Shown here one piece after another: positions 26,130 to 35,782 of a DNA stretch of 64,000 nt; the first letter of the stretch is position 1, and each line of letters begins with the position of its first letter. A program made the position numbers and the translations under genes. The stretch covers positions 1,240,001 to 1,304,000 of the forward strand of contig CP136956.1 of the NCBI GenBank assembly GCA_033105485.1, given 5' to 3'. The DNA comes from LVI-A0039 sp033105485. Its GTDB lineage: Bacteria; Bacillota_I; Bacilli_A; UBA3375. The notes under the pieces are model-generated. The model searched no databases. It was given only the letters and a program-made list of their open reading frames with translations, and was not told the origin of the DNA.

Positions 26130-27770
26130 ATGGAAAAATTATGGTTAGAGAGTAAGAATGTACCAGAATATTTAAAAGCTGAAATTAAAGATATGACAGC
26201 AGCAGAAGTGAAAGCCAGATTCAGTACAAACCTAGAGTTCGGGACTGCAGGTTTAAGAGGAATCTTAGGAGCTGGAACTGACCGTATGAACGTAATGATT
26301 GTTAGACAATCAACATTAGGTTTCGGACGCTATTTAAAAGCAAACTATGATGGTGAACTAAAAGTTGCAATTGGTTATGACTCAAGACACTATTCAGTTG
26401 AATTCAGCGAAGAGGCAGCAGTAGTACTTGCGAGTCTTGGAATTAAGACACTGATTTATGATCAAGTAAAACCAACACCATTATTATCATTTGCAGTTCG
26501 TGAGTTTGGATGTGTTGGGGGGATTATGCTTACAGCAAGTCATAACCCTAAAGAATACAATGGATACAAAATTTATAATGAAACTGGAAGTCAAGCTAAC
26601 TTAGATCAAAGTGCAGCAGTTATTGGAGAAATTTCTAAAATAGAAGATATTACTGCAATTGAATTTGGAACTTTTGAAGAAGCCAAGCAAGCAGGAATGG
26701 TAACTTATATTGATGAAAGTTTCGATGATGTTTACTTAAAAGCATTAGAAGGAATTAACATTACAGATGAGCAAACTAAAGATGTAAAGATTGTCTTTTC
26801 ACCAGCTCATGGTACAAGTGGAATTATTGGTCCTAAAGTACTTAAACACTTTGGATTTAATAATATCATTGAAGTAACTGAGCAAATGAAACCAGATGGT
26901 GACTTTACGCACATTAAATCTGCTAACCCTGAAGATGAAGCAGCATATGAACTTGCTTTAGAATATGCTAAGCAAAATGATGGTGATGTAATTGTTGTTA
27001 ATGATCCAGATGCTGACCGTCTTGGAGTAATGTTTAAAAATAGAGCTGGTGAATATATCGCATATAGTGGTAACCAAATCGGTACATTACTAATTGATTA
27101 TATTCGTAACAACATAGAGTTAGATGATACATATAGTATGTATAACTCGATAGTAACAGGACAAATGGGAACTGAAATTATTAAGGAAACTGGTGTTAGT
27201 TTTGCACAAACGCTAGTTGGATTTAAATTTATCGGTGAGAAAATTCACAATAACCCTGATAAGAAATTTATCCTTGGTTATGAGGAAAGTTACGGATACT
27301 TATTTAGTGATATTGTTCGTGATAAAGATGCGATGCAATCATTATTAATCGTAAGTGAAATGGTTAACTACTACTTAAACCGTGACTTATACTTAGATGA
27401 AGTAATGGAGAAACTATATAAACAATATGGTTATTATGTAGATGTAACTAAATCAGTTGCTTATAGTGGTCAAGAAGGGCTTGATAAGATTAAGCGTATT
27501 ATGGACTTCTATGGACAAAGTGAAATTAGTGAATTTGCCGGATACAAAGTAGTAAGCAAAATTGATTACCGCACTGGTATTGCAGACTTACCAAAAGAGA
27601 ACGTAATCAAATTCGAATTAGAAGGGTTAGGTTGGGTTGTATTTAGACCAAGTGGAACTGAACCTAAAATTAAGACATATTTATCAATTAAAGGTACAAG
27701 TTTAGAAGATAGTAGTAAACTTGTAGATGCTATTTACGGAGCTATTAATACTAAATTTGATACTCTTTAA
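26130..27770 (+). CDS. pgcA: Phosphoglucomutase/phosphomannomutase (PgcA type)
   Basis: 546 residues. It interconverts glucose-1-phosphate and glucose-6-phosphate. Active-site TASHNPKEYNGYKIYN (phosphoserine), metal loop DPDADRLG, sugar loop GYEESYGY and phosphate loop RPSGTEPKIK are all present. The start is set at 26130, one base after the stop of the preceding gene; a longer in-frame start at 26070 lies inside that gene. It can link the glucose-1-phosphate made by the phosphorylase at 55.1 kb to glycolysis. Confidence 0.95.
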   Translation: MEKLWLESKNVPEYLKAEIKDMTAAEVKARFSTNLEFGTAGLRGILGAGTDRMNVMIVRQSTLGFGRYLKANYDGELKVAIGYDSRHYSVEFSEEAAVVLASLGIKTLIYDQVKPTPLLSFAVREFGCVGGIMLTASHNPKEYNGYKIYNETGSQANLDQSAAVIGEISKIEDITAIEFGTFEEAKQAGMVTYIDESFDDVYLKALEGINITDEQTKDVKIVFSPAHGTSGIIGPKVLKHFGFNNIIEVTEQMKPDGDFTHIKSANPEDEAAYELALEYAKQNDGDVIVVNDPDADRLGVMFKNRAGEYIAYSGNQIGTLLIDYIRNNIELDDTYSMYNSIVTGQMGTEIIKETGVSFAQTLVGFKFIGEKIHNNPDKKFILGYEESYGYLFSDIVRDKDAMQSLLIVSEMVNYYLNRDLYLDEVMEKLYKQYGYYVDVTKSVAYSGQEGLDKIKRIMDFYGQSEISEFAGYKVVSKIDYRTGIADLPKENVIKFELEGLGWVVFRPSGTEPKIKTYLSIKGTSLEDSSKLVDAIYGAINTKFDTL

Positions 27771-27803
27771 AATTAAAACTGATAGAAAATGAAAGGAGTA
27801 AAT

Positions 27804-28928
27804 ATGGCGAAGAAAGTAGTTGTGGGTATGAGTGGTGGAGTTGATTCTTCAGTTGCTGCATACTTACTAAAAGAGCAAGGTTACGAAGTTATCGGACTAT
27901 TCATGCAAAACTGGGATCCAGCCTTAAATGGTGATTTAGCAGATCCTTATGTCGATGCTGAAATATGTCAAGCACAAGAGGATTTCAATGATGCCAAGGC
28001 GGTTGCCGATGAGTTAGGAATTGAAATTCACCGAGTTGATTTCGTAGCTGAATACTGGGATAAAGTATTTAAATTCTTTTTAGAAGAATATAAGAAAGCA
28101 CGTACTCCAAATCCTGATATTTTATGTAACAAATACATTAAATTCAGAGCATTTATGGATTACGCGTTCGAAAAATTTGATCCAGATTATATTGCAATGG
28201 GTCACTATGCACAAGTTGATCATGATCCTGTAAGATTAATTAGAGGACTTGATGATAACAAGGACCAAACTTATTTCTTACAACAATTAACAGCTGAGCA
28301 ATTATCTAAAACTTTATTCCCAATTGGGCATTTAGAAAAAAGCAAAGTGCGTGAAATTGCTAGAGAACAAAACTTAGCTACTGCTGAAAAGAAAGATAGT
28401 ACAGGTATTTGTTTCATTGGAGAACGTAACTTCACTAAATTTTTAACTAGTTACATTGAGAAAAAACCAGGTGATATTTTAGATTATGAAACTAAAATTA
28501 AAGTTGGTGAACACGATGGTTTAATGTTCTATACAATTGGACAACGTCGTGGTATGGGTGTTGGTGGACACAAACAATTCCCAGGTGTTAAATGGTATGT
28601 TTGTGCAAAAGATATTGAAAACAATATCCTATATGTAGCGAATAGTGATACACCTGAATATTTAGATTCAAATAGTGCAGTTATTGAAGATATTAACTGG
28701 TTAGGACTTGATGGTGATATCATTAAGAGTGCTAAATTTAGATATCGTTCTAAAGATATTGAAATTACTAAATATGAGTGGTTAAGTGATAACAGCATGC
28801 GTGTTTATTATCCAAAAGCAGATGCAATCACCCCAGGTCAAGCTTGTGTATTTTATAGTGATGAGCTATGCCTTGGTGGAGGAACAATAGAAGAAGTATA
28901 TATTGATGATAAAAGGTTAATGGTTTAA
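27804..28928 (+). CDS. mnmA: tRNA-specific 2-thiouridylase MnmA
   Basis: 374 residues. MnmA thiolates U34 of tRNAs for Lys, Glu and Gln. The PP-loop GMSGGVDSSVAA is at the N-terminus. The two catalytic cysteines are in NPDILCNKYIKF and STGICFIGERNF. The tRNA-binding insert and C-terminal beta domain (GQACVFYSDELCLGGG) are present. The start at 27804 follows AAGGAG. An ATP-grasp gene starts one base after its stop. Confidence 0.97.
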   Translation: MAKKVVVGMSGGVDSSVAAYLLKEQGYEVIGLFMQNWDPALNGDLADPYVDAEICQAQEDFNDAKAVADELGIEIHRVDFVAEYWDKVFKFFLEEYKKARTPNPDILCNKYIKFRAFMDYAFEKFDPDYIAMGHYAQVDHDPVRLIRGLDDNKDQTYFLQQLTAEQLSKTLFPIGHLEKSKVREIAREQNLATAEKKDSTGICFIGERNFTKFLTSYIEKKPGDILDYETKIKVGEHDGLMFYTIGQRRGMGVGGHKQFPGVKWYVCAKDIENNILYVANSDTPEYLDSNSAVIEDINWLGLDGDIIKSAKFRYRSKDIEITKYEWLSDNSMRVYYPKADAITPGQACVFYSDELCLGGGTIEEVYIDDKRLMV

Positions 28929-28929
28929 A

Positions 28930-29781
28930 ATGTGGATTTTATGCAGTTTAAATAAGCCTTACGATATGCAGCATTTTAAAGATGCTGCTTTTTCTCTATC
29001 AATTGATTTAAAAATAATTGACCCAACCAAATTAGTAATTTTAAATGAAACAGAAATTGAATATTATTATCAAGGTGAGCAGTTACAAGCACCTGCTTAT
29101 GTACTTAACTGGAATGGTTGCATGAATGGTAAGTTAGAAGAACAAATTGAAGCTTGCCTTCGAGCAAGTGGAACTATCATTTGTAATTCAGTTACGGAAA
29201 TTAACCATTGGCAAGATAAGTTTAAATGGCAAGTTGAAACAAATCTTCCAGTTGCTAAAAGCATGAAGATGCATTCAAGTTGTTTATTAGATAATTTAAG
29301 TTTAATTGAGCAAAAATTTGACTATCCTTTAGTTCTTAAAAGTGATACAGGTTCATTAGGGATGGGAGTATATAAAGCAGATAATCATAATAATCTGAAG
29401 CAGTTAGTTGAGGTTATTAGTTTATTAGATAAAACTTTTAAAGTTCATATCGAACAATTTATTGATTATACAAATGATCTTAGAATGTATATTATTGGAG
29501 ATCAGTATTATTTAATGGAGCGCGTAGCAACTGATGATTTTAGAGCCAATGTAGCCCAGAATGCGACGATTAACGATTATCCTAAATCACAGATAACTGA
29601 TGACATCTTTAAGCAAATACGAGCATCATATGAAGCAGTAGTAATTGGTGTTGATGTTTTATTAACTACTGATGGATATATTATTTGTGAGATTAACTCA
29701 GCCCCTGGGTTTACTGGTATTGAGCAAGTTCATAATATCGATATAGCCAAAGAGATAATAACTACAATAACAACAAATTAA
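28930..29781 (+). CDS. ATP-grasp (RimK-like) protein
   Basis: 283 residues. An N-terminal pre-ATP domain is followed by the RimK-type ATP-grasp fold: YPLVLKSDTGSLGMGVYK (ATP lysine and glycine loop), VHIEQFID, DLRMYIIGDQYYLMERVA, and metal-binding EINSAPGFTGIEQ. Such enzymes join a carboxylate to an amine, for example adding glutamate to proteins or cofactors. The substrate is not evident, and context (after mnmA) does not settle it. Confidence 0.82.
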   Translation: MWILCSLNKPYDMQHFKDAAFSLSIDLKIIDPTKLVILNETEIEYYYQGEQLQAPAYVLNWNGCMNGKLEEQIEACLRASGTIICNSVTEINHWQDKFKWQVETNLPVAKSMKMHSSCLLDNLSLIEQKFDYPLVLKSDTGSLGMGVYKADNHNNLKQLVEVISLLDKTFKVHIEQFIDYTNDLRMYIIGDQYYLMERVATDDFRANVAQNATINDYPKSQITDDIFKQIRASYEAVVIGVDVLLTTDGYIICEINSAPGFTGIEQVHNIDIAKEIITTITTN

Positions 29782-29783
29782 GT

Positions 29784-29811
29784 GTGTGTTCATTTTGAAC
29801 ATACATTTTTT
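29784..29811 (+). terminator. Terminator after the ATP-grasp gene
   Basis: GTGTGTTCA (29784-29792) / TGAACATAC (29796-29804), loop TTT, then ATTTTTT. Confidence 0.82.
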
Positions 29812-29863
29812 AACACTTTGTTTATTACTTCTGTAAGATAATTTAGATATGTTGTGTGCTTGG

Positions 29864-29872
29864 TGGTATACT
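29864..29872 (+). promoter_or_regulatory. Extended -10 promoter before the first CPBP gene
   Basis: TGGTATACT, 20 bases before the start, with AAGGAGG between. Confidence 0.65.
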
Positions 29873-29892
29873 ATTAAAAGTTAAGGAGGAAT

Positions 29893-30642
29893 ATGAACGA
29901 AAATAATATAGTTAAAGGTCTATTAATGCTACTCCTGTTTTATGTGGTTCAGATTGTTGGAACAATTTTATACATTGTAATTGCAAATGCACAAGGGATC
30001 AATCCAATCGACGGTATGTTTACAGCGGCAGGTGGTAATGCAGTAATGTTGGGACTATTAATACCAGAGTTAATAATTTTAATTATTCTAGCTCGTAGGT
30101 ATAAAAGCGAGATTAAGCAATCACTTAAATATGTGGTAGATAATAAGCGAGTAACAATTATTAAGGTTATTGTTTATACAGTTATCTTATTTCTATTTTT
30201 AAATATTGCAATGGTTGTTGACAACAACTTTTTTGCAGAGTACGTAACTGAGACGGGGGAGAATGAAGAACTATTACAAGCAATAATGAGTTCAGGAATA
30301 ACAATTCCAACATTTTTAGTAATCGCAGTTACAGGTCCTATTTTTGAAGAATATATATTTCGTTATGGATTAATGAAAAAGTTATTTGGAAAACTTAATG
30401 TATATGCTGCTGCTATAATTTCAACTGTTATCTTTGCATTTATTCATATTGGATTCGCTCAGATTTTTTCTAATGAAATTGGTTATACATTGCATTTATT
30501 TTTACTATACATTCCAATCTCATTAGTTCTTAATTTAATTTATGCACGTGAAGATGATTTGTTCTTACCAATTTGTATTCATATAATTAACAATACTTTA
30601 TCAATTTTAGTATCGGTGTATGCCTTATCGGTATTGATTTAG
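29893..30642 (+). CDS. CPBP family intramembrane metalloprotease
   Basis: 249 residues, seven to eight membrane helices. The Abi/CAAX family motifs are present: EEYIFRYG (glutamate pair and Arg), FAFIHIGF and HIINNTLS. Relatives are site-2-type proteases or bacteriocin-immunity proteins. It has its own promoter and terminator and is a paralogue of the gene at 31815. Confidence 0.92.
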   Translation: MNENNIVKGLLMLLLFYVVQIVGTILYIVIANAQGINPIDGMFTAAGGNAVMLGLLIPELIILIILARRYKSEIKQSLKYVVDNKRVTIIKVIVYTVILFLFLNIAMVVDNNFFAEYVTETGENEELLQAIMSSGITIPTFLVIAVTGPIFEEYIFRYGLMKKLFGKLNVYAAAIISTVIFAFIHIGFAQIFSNEIGYTLHLFLLYIPISLVLNLIYAREDDLFLPICIHIINNTLSILVSVYALSVLI

Positions 30643-30651
30643 GGTTAGATC

Positions 30652-30679
30652 AGAATGATTTTATATCATTCTTTTTTTT
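30652..30679 (+). terminator. Terminator after the first CPBP gene
   Basis: AGAATGAT (30652-30659) / ATCATTCT (30665-30672) with a long T tract. Confidence 0.9.
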
Positions 30680-30721
30680 ATGCTTATTTATCGCTTTATT
30701 AACGAAGTTAAGAGGTAATAG

Positions 30722-30730
30722 TGATATAAT
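30722..30730 (+). promoter_or_regulatory. Extended -10 promoter before the 30746 gene
   Basis: TGATATAAT followed by AAGGAG and the ATG 15 bases later, so the leader is very short. Confidence 0.7.
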
Positions 30731-30745
30731 AGATTAAGGAGTATT

Positions 30746-31822
30746 ATGGATATAATTACACTAATTGACCGTAGTAATAAGATGTTTGAACTACTCGAAT
30801 ATACAAATGTATATGAAGATTATGATGAGTTAGTTTCGCTTAAGATATCGCTTAATAATTTATTAGTAAAACTTGATAGTGAAGACCCAAATTTCTTTGA
30901 AGTTTTACTATTATCTTCACCAGTGTTATTCGATTTTGCGTTTAACTCTAAATTAGATGAAAAAGGTCTTAAAATAAGACAAACATTCGAACGTCAAAAA
31001 TACTATACTGAAGCAAAAAAGTGGTACAAATTTATCCGTAACAGTCTAATCCACACGAATAGATACACATATAATAACTTCTTAAAATCAATCTATCGAA
31101 TTGAATATAATCAGAATGCGATCATCTACTTTGAACTTGAGCCTGAGAAGGAATATCGTTTCCGTGAGTTTATGGAAAATCAGTTTTTCATTTTAAATGA
31201 AGAGGCAAATGTACTAGCTGACGAGTCAACAGTATATGTAGCAGATGACAATGTACGAATTGATATTAACTTTGAATATTTCAATTATTTTATCTTAGAT
31301 ATTGTTGAAAAGTTTATTCGTAGTATTGAACATGATGTTGATCGAATTTTAGCAAATGAAGTAAACAAGTGGAATTACTATTATCAGTTATATACAAGTA
31401 TGATTGATAATGTGTATTGGGATAACCATTTTGATCTTAAGTTACTTAAGCGTTTAGTTAAGAGTATTAGTAATATTAAGCATTTTGATCTAGAAGAAGC
31501 TTATATCTTATGTGAGTTCCTAGTCTATCTATCAAGCTTAGATATTGAGTTCGATGAGCGACAAGTTAGTGACATTATCAAGATAACAACTTTTGACAAG
31601 TACTATCAAATTGATGATCGTCAATTTATTTTAAATCGCATTAGTCAAGTAAAGGATTATGAGCGTGTGTATATAGACTATGATCAGGTTGCATGGGTAC
31701 TTAATGAGGTTTATCCGTTAAGTAGTGAAAATGATCAAAGTCTTCAAATCTTAGAACATACAAACTATTTAATAATGTATGTTCAAAAATATTTAAAAGC
31801 AGGGGAGAAAATCGGTGAATAA
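30746..31822 (+). CDS. Soluble protein of unknown function between two CPBP protease genes
   Basis: 358 residues, no signal peptide or clear membrane helix, mostly alpha-helical and rich in Tyr, Phe, Asp and Asn. Notable parts are ERQKYYTEAKKWYKFIRNS near residue 95 and VAWVLNEVYPLSSEND near the end. I recognise no family. It overlaps the following CPBP gene by 8 bases, so the two are translationally coupled. It may assist or regulate that protease (inference from coupling only). Confidence 0.7.
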   Translation: MDIITLIDRSNKMFELLEYTNVYEDYDELVSLKISLNNLLVKLDSEDPNFFEVLLLSSPVLFDFAFNSKLDEKGLKIRQTFERQKYYTEAKKWYKFIRNSLIHTNRYTYNNFLKSIYRIEYNQNAIIYFELEPEKEYRFREFMENQFFILNEEANVLADESTVYVADDNVRIDINFEYFNYFILDIVEKFIRSIEHDVDRILANEVNKWNYYYQLYTSMIDNVYWDNHFDLKLLKRLVKSISNIKHFDLEEAYILCEFLVYLSSLDIEFDERQVSDIIKITTFDKYYQIDDRQFILNRISQVKDYERVYIDYDQVAWVLNEVYPLSSENDQSLQILEHTNYLIMYVQKYLKAGEKIGE

Positions 31823-32690
31823 TTATAATAATCCATTTGAAAACGAAATTACAGAAAGTAAAGAAGTTAAGGATGCAACAGTCCAAACTGAAGCAGCAGA
31901 AACATTTAATAACGAAGTAGAAACAGATACTGATAAAGACATAAAACCATGGTTTGAAAGGTTTAAAGGGATATTAATTATTATCTCATTCTTTGTTGTC
32001 CAATTTGCAGCAAGTATTATTATGGTACTGCTTATTGTTAGACATGGTGGTCAAATAAACAGTGATGGCTCAAACATTACATCAATTGCTTTAAAAGATA
32101 TGTTTACGGGAATGGTAATTGCAGAGTCAGTATTTATTGGGATATTAATTGCAATCTATAATAAACGTATTTTTAGAAATATTAAATCGACTTTTGATTC
32201 ATCTATAGAATTTATTATCAAGTTACTTGGATATTATTTCTTACTATGGGGAGCAACAATTGTATTCTCAATTATTGATACAACATTATTCCCAAACTTA
32301 ATTGAAGAAGCAGGTGCTAACCAAGATATTATCGAGCAAGCTTTAACACTTACACCATCAGCGGGAATGCTTATTTCAATTTGTATTACAGCACCAATCG
32401 TTGAAGAGTTTGTGTTTAGATACGGAATTATTAGTAAATTACTATACGGTGTGAACAAGTATGTAGCTGCAGTAATTGCCGCTCTTATCTTCTCATTTGC
32501 ACATGTTGGTTTCGATCAGATGACAAGTGCACCGTTATTTATCCACTTAATGATTGGTTACATGGGACAAGCATTAGTGTTTAGTTATATTTACGCACGT
32601 GAACAGAGCTTAGTATACCCAATCTTAATTCACATCATTAATAATGTCCAAGCAGTAGTCTTGATTATTGTATTGGCAAATTTAGCTTAA
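31815..32690 (+). CDS. CPBP family intramembrane metalloprotease, second copy
   Basis: 291 residues. An acidic cytoplasmic N-terminus of about 50 residues precedes seven to eight helices. EEFVFRYG, FSFAHVGF and HIINNVQ match the catalytic motifs of the family and those of the copy at 29893. The extra N-terminal tail distinguishes it from the first. It is coupled to the unknown gene upstream. Confidence 0.92.
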   Translation: MNNYNNPFENEITESKEVKDATVQTEAAETFNNEVETDTDKDIKPWFERFKGILIIISFFVVQFAASIIMVLLIVRHGGQINSDGSNITSIALKDMFTGMVIAESVFIGILIAIYNKRIFRNIKSTFDSSIEFIIKLLGYYFLLWGATIVFSIIDTTLFPNLIEEAGANQDIIEQALTLTPSAGMLISICITAPIVEEFVFRYGIISKLLYGVNKYVAAVIAALIFSFAHVGFDQMTSAPLFIHLMIGYMGQALVFSYIYAREQSLVYPILIHIINNVQAVVLIIVLANLA

Positions 32691-32703
32691 TAAAGGAGGA
32701 ATG

Positions 32704-33528
32704 ATGCCAGAGATGCCAGAGGTTGAAACAGTACGACGTATTTTAAATGGAAAAGTTGTAGGGAAAACTATTAATAAGGTTATTATCAAGGATTCAATTA
32801 TCATTAAAGAAATTGATCCAGTTAGTTTTGCAAACCAATTACATGGAAGAACAATTGAAGCTATGGAACGTTATGGGAAATATCTATTCTTTAAAATGGG
32901 AGATATTACTTTAGTTTCACATCTGCGTATGGAAGGTAAGTTCTTTACGTATGACGAGCACGAGTTTGAGAAGCATGATCACATTGGTTTTGAATTTACA
33001 GACGGTAGCTTACTTGTATACAATGATACTCGTAAGTTTGGAACAATGCACATTATGAAGACCGAGGATATGTTCTCACATCCAGCTTTGAGTAAACTTG
33101 GTGTTGAGCCATTGAATGATAACTTAACAGCTAAGTATTTACAAACAAAGGCTAAAGGCAAGACTAAAACAATTAAAGAGTTTCTACTAGATCAAAAAGT
33201 AATTTGTGGACTAGGAAATATCTATGTTGATGAGGTTTTATTTATGTCAAAGATTCATCCCAAAACAAGTGTCGCAAATATTAAACCACGTGAGTTTAAA
33301 GCGATTGTTGAGAATACAAATCTAGTCATTGCCAAAGCAATTGATGAAGGTGGAACAACAGTCAAAAGTTTTATGGCTAGTAATGAGGCCCATGGTCTAT
33401 TCCAACATAGTTTAAATGTGTATGGAAAAAAAGGTGAGCCATGTCCGGTATGTGGAAAGCCAATAGAGAAAATTAAGATTGGAGGTCGCGGGACACACTT
33501 CTGTAGTAAGTGTCAACGCTTAAAATAA
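32704..33528 (+). CDS. mutM: Formamidopyrimidine-DNA glycosylase
   Basis: 274 residues. MutM removes 8-oxoguanine and nicks the DNA. The mature N-terminus must be PEMPEVETVRR (catalytic Pro and Glu), so the second ATG (32704) is the start, not the one three bases earlier. The C-terminal zinc finger CPVCGKPIEK...CSKCQ is intact. GGAGG precedes it. The stop overlaps the next ATG (TAATG). Confidence 0.97.
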   Translation: MPEMPEVETVRRILNGKVVGKTINKVIIKDSIIIKEIDPVSFANQLHGRTIEAMERYGKYLFFKMGDITLVSHLRMEGKFFTYDEHEFEKHDHIGFEFTDGSLLVYNDTRKFGTMHIMKTEDMFSHPALSKLGVEPLNDNLTAKYLQTKAKGKTKTIKEFLLDQKVICGLGNIYVDEVLFMSKIHPKTSVANIKPREFKAIVENTNLVIAKAIDEGGTTVKSFMASNEAHGLFQHSLNVYGKKGEPCPVCGKPIEKIKIGGRGTHFCSKCQRLK

Positions 33529-34094
33529 TGTTAATAGCAATCAAAGGACTAATTGGAAGTGGTAAAACTACCACTTCTAATTATTTGCATGAAAAATACA
33601 ATGCATATCACTACAATTGTGATGAACGAGTTAAGAAAATATACGCTTCACATAAAGAGGTAATTAAGCGTGTAAATAATGAAGTGCTAGGTACGGATTT
33701 AAATTACATTGATATGGATCAATTACGTATTGTTGCATTCGGTGATGAGAGTAAACTAGCGCAGTTAGAAAAGATTATCTATCCGTATTTAGAGGCAGAG
33801 ATTGATACAGTGAGTGAAGAATATGATTTTGTCTTATTAGACTGCCAACAAATTGATAAATTAGAGTTAGATATAACGTATAATATATGTTTAAAGCTCG
33901 ATGAAGATATCCTTGTAAAACGAGTACAAGAACGTGATAATCGAAGTGAACAGCAAATTCAAGATATTTTAGATATTCAAAAGCAATATCAAATTAAAAG
34001 TGATTTCACAGTAACTAATAATGGTTCAGTTGAACAGTTACATCAAGAGTTAGATAAGGTAATGGAGGAAATTAATGAAAAAGCAAGTAGGTAA
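33528..34094 (+). CDS. coaE: Dephospho-CoA kinase-like P-loop protein
   Basis: 188 residues. P-loop GLIGSGKTT, a following CDERVKKIY, and IYPYLEAEID where CoaE has its IHP motif. Dephospho-CoA kinase carries out the last step of CoA synthesis. The sequence is divergent: the loop lacks the usual GGIGSGKS form and the LID region is short. Position after mutM is the common place for coaE in Bacillota and supports the call. Confidence 0.72.
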   Translation: MLIAIKGLIGSGKTTTSNYLHEKYNAYHYNCDERVKKIYASHKEVIKRVNNEVLGTDLNYIDMDQLRIVAFGDESKLAQLEKIIYPYLEAEIDTVSEEYDFVLLDCQQIDKLELDITYNICLKLDEDILVKRVQERDNRSEQQIQDILDIQKQYQIKSDFTVTNNGSVEQLHQELDKVMEEINEKASR

Positions 34095-34584
34095 AATTGT
34101 AAATACCCAAGGTATTAGAGGTGAAGTTAGAGTATTATCAAATTCAGACTTTAAAGATATCCGTTTTAAAGAAGGTAATAAACTAGAAGTTAAAATGAGA
34201 CGTGAAAGTGAAATGATTGAAATTGAACGTCACTACCAACATAAAAACTTTGATATTTTAAAATTAAAAGGATACGACAATATTAATGATGTTATAAAGT
34301 TTAAAAATGGATTATTAATGGGAGAGCCATTACAAGATGATGCATTAGGTGATGGAGAATATTTTGTTGAACAAATCGTTGGTCTAGATGTTGTAGATCA
34401 AGATGGTAATAAAGTCGGTGTTGTTAAAGCGATTAATACTCAGAGTTACCAAAAACTATTAACAGTTAAAACAAGTGGAAAAGATGCAATGATTCCATAT
34501 GTAGACCACTTCGTTGATAGAGTTGATTTAGCAACTAATACTATGCACGTAAACTTAATTCCAGGACTTATAGATGAAGATTAA
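34075..34584 (+). CDS. rimM: Ribosome maturation factor RimM
   Basis: 169 residues. RimM binds S19 and assists assembly of the 30S head. GKIVNTQGIRGEVRVLS at the N-terminus and the PRC-barrel with GVVKAINT, MIPYVDHFVDRVD are typical. It overlaps coaE by 20 bases and trmD by 11. rpsP, usually just upstream, is not here. Confidence 0.95.
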   Translation: MKKQVGKIVNTQGIRGEVRVLSNSDFKDIRFKEGNKLEVKMRRESEMIEIERHYQHKNFDILKLKGYDNINDVIKFKNGLLMGEPLQDDALGDGEYFVEQIVGLDVVDQDGNKVGVVKAINTQSYQKLLTVKTSGKDAMIPYVDHFVDRVDLATNTMHVNLIPGLIDED

Positions 34585-35281
34585 TATTCTTACATTATTT
34601 CCAGGGCTATATGAATCATTTATGAATGAAGCAATCGTATCACGTGCAGTTGAAAAAGGCATTGTTGAATTCAATATTATTGACTTTAGAGAGTATAGTA
34701 CTAATAAGCATAAAAAAGTAGATGACTATGTTTTTGGTGGTGGTGCGGGGATGTTAATTAAACCCCAACCACTATTTGATGCAATCCGTCAAAATAATTT
34801 AGAAAACACACATATTATTAATACTTCTCCACGTGGGAATGTATTTACACAACAGCGTGCTTTCGAACTTGCAGAGATGGAAGAAATAACATTTATGGTC
34901 GGGCGTTACGAAGGGATCGATCAACGCGTTATTGATACATTTGTTGATGAAGAATTATCGATTGGAGATTACATCTTAATGGGGGGAGAAATTCCATCAC
35001 AAGTAATGCTTGAATCAATTATTCGTTTATTACCTGGTGTCTTAAATAACTCAGTATCGTTTGCAACTGATTCATTTAGTAGTGAGGATCACTACTTACT
35101 GGAAGAGGATATGTATACACGTCCAGCAGAATTCGAAGGAATGGAGGTTCCTGAAGTTCTTCTTAGTGGACATCATGCTAATATTCAAAAATGGAAGTAT
35201 GAGAATGCATATGCAATTACTGAAGAAAGACGTCCTGACTTAATCGAAAAGGAGAAACATGAACAAGAAAAAAATAGTTAA
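34574..35281 (+). CDS. trmD: tRNA (guanine-37-N1)-methyltransferase
   Basis: 235 residues. TrmD methylates G37 next to the anticodon to prevent frameshifting. ILTLFPGLYES, DDYVFGGGAGM, VGRYEGIDQRV and SIGDYILMGGEIP form the trefoil-knot SAM site. rplS, the usual next gene, is replaced by lepB, which starts inside the trmD 3' end. Confidence 0.97.
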   Translation: MKINILTLFPGLYESFMNEAIVSRAVEKGIVEFNIIDFREYSTNKHKKVDDYVFGGGAGMLIKPQPLFDAIRQNNLENTHIINTSPRGNVFTQQRAFELAEMEEITFMVGRYEGIDQRVIDTFVDEELSIGDYILMGGEIPSQVMLESIIRLLPGVLNNSVSFATDSFSSEDHYLLEEDMYTRPAEFEGMEVPEVLLSGHHANIQKWKYENAYAITEERRPDLIEKEKHEQEKNS

Positions 35282-35741
35282 TGAACTAATTGATTGGTTA
35301 AAAGCCGCACTTGCCGCACTTGTAGTAGTACTAGTTGTAATGCAGTTTTTCCTTATTGCAAAAATTGATGGACGTTCAATGGACCCAACTTTAAAAGATG
35401 GGCAGCATGTAATTACAGCAAGACACTTTACAAAATATGAAACAGGAGATATTATAGCTTTTGATTTTGTTAATCCAGATGGAAGTGAAGAATTTCATGT
35501 TAAGCGTATTATCGGAGTACCCGGTGATAAAGTAAGTGTTGTTGGTAAACAAGTATTTGTCAATGACGAGCTAGTAATTGAAGATGGTGAAGTTGATTAT
35601 GGAACAAGGAGTTATCGTTTAACAGATAGCCAATATTTCACGGTTGGAGATAACTATGATGTGAGTTATGACTCACGATTACACGGACCAATTGAAGAAG
35701 ATGATATTCTTGGAGAAGTAGTTATTCAATTGCCGTTTTAA
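35259..35741 (+). CDS. lepB: Signal peptidase I
   Basis: 160 residues, one N-terminal membrane helix (about 15-33). The catalytic dyad is Ser40 (DGRSMDPTL) and Lys82 (VKRIIGVPGD), and DSRLHGPI is the last box. It cleaves signal peptides outside the membrane. AAAGGAG within trmD serves as ribosome site; the overlap is 23 bases. Confidence 0.96.
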   Translation: MNKKKIVNELIDWLKAALAALVVVLVVMQFFLIAKIDGRSMDPTLKDGQHVITARHFTKYETGDIIAFDFVNPDGSEEFHVKRIIGVPGDKVSVVGKQVFVNDELVIEDGEVDYGTRSYRLTDSQYFTVGDNYDVSYDSRLHGPIEEDDILGEVVIQLPF

Positions 35742-35743
35742 TT

Positions 35744-35752
35744 TGCTATAAT
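35744..35752 (+). promoter_or_regulatory. Extended -10 promoter of the two-component genes
   Basis: TGCTATAAT directly after lepB, 31 bases before the response-regulator start; the ribosome site is AGGGGGG. Confidence 0.7.
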
Positions 35753-35782
35753 ATAAATAATATAAAAAACAGGGGGGATACA

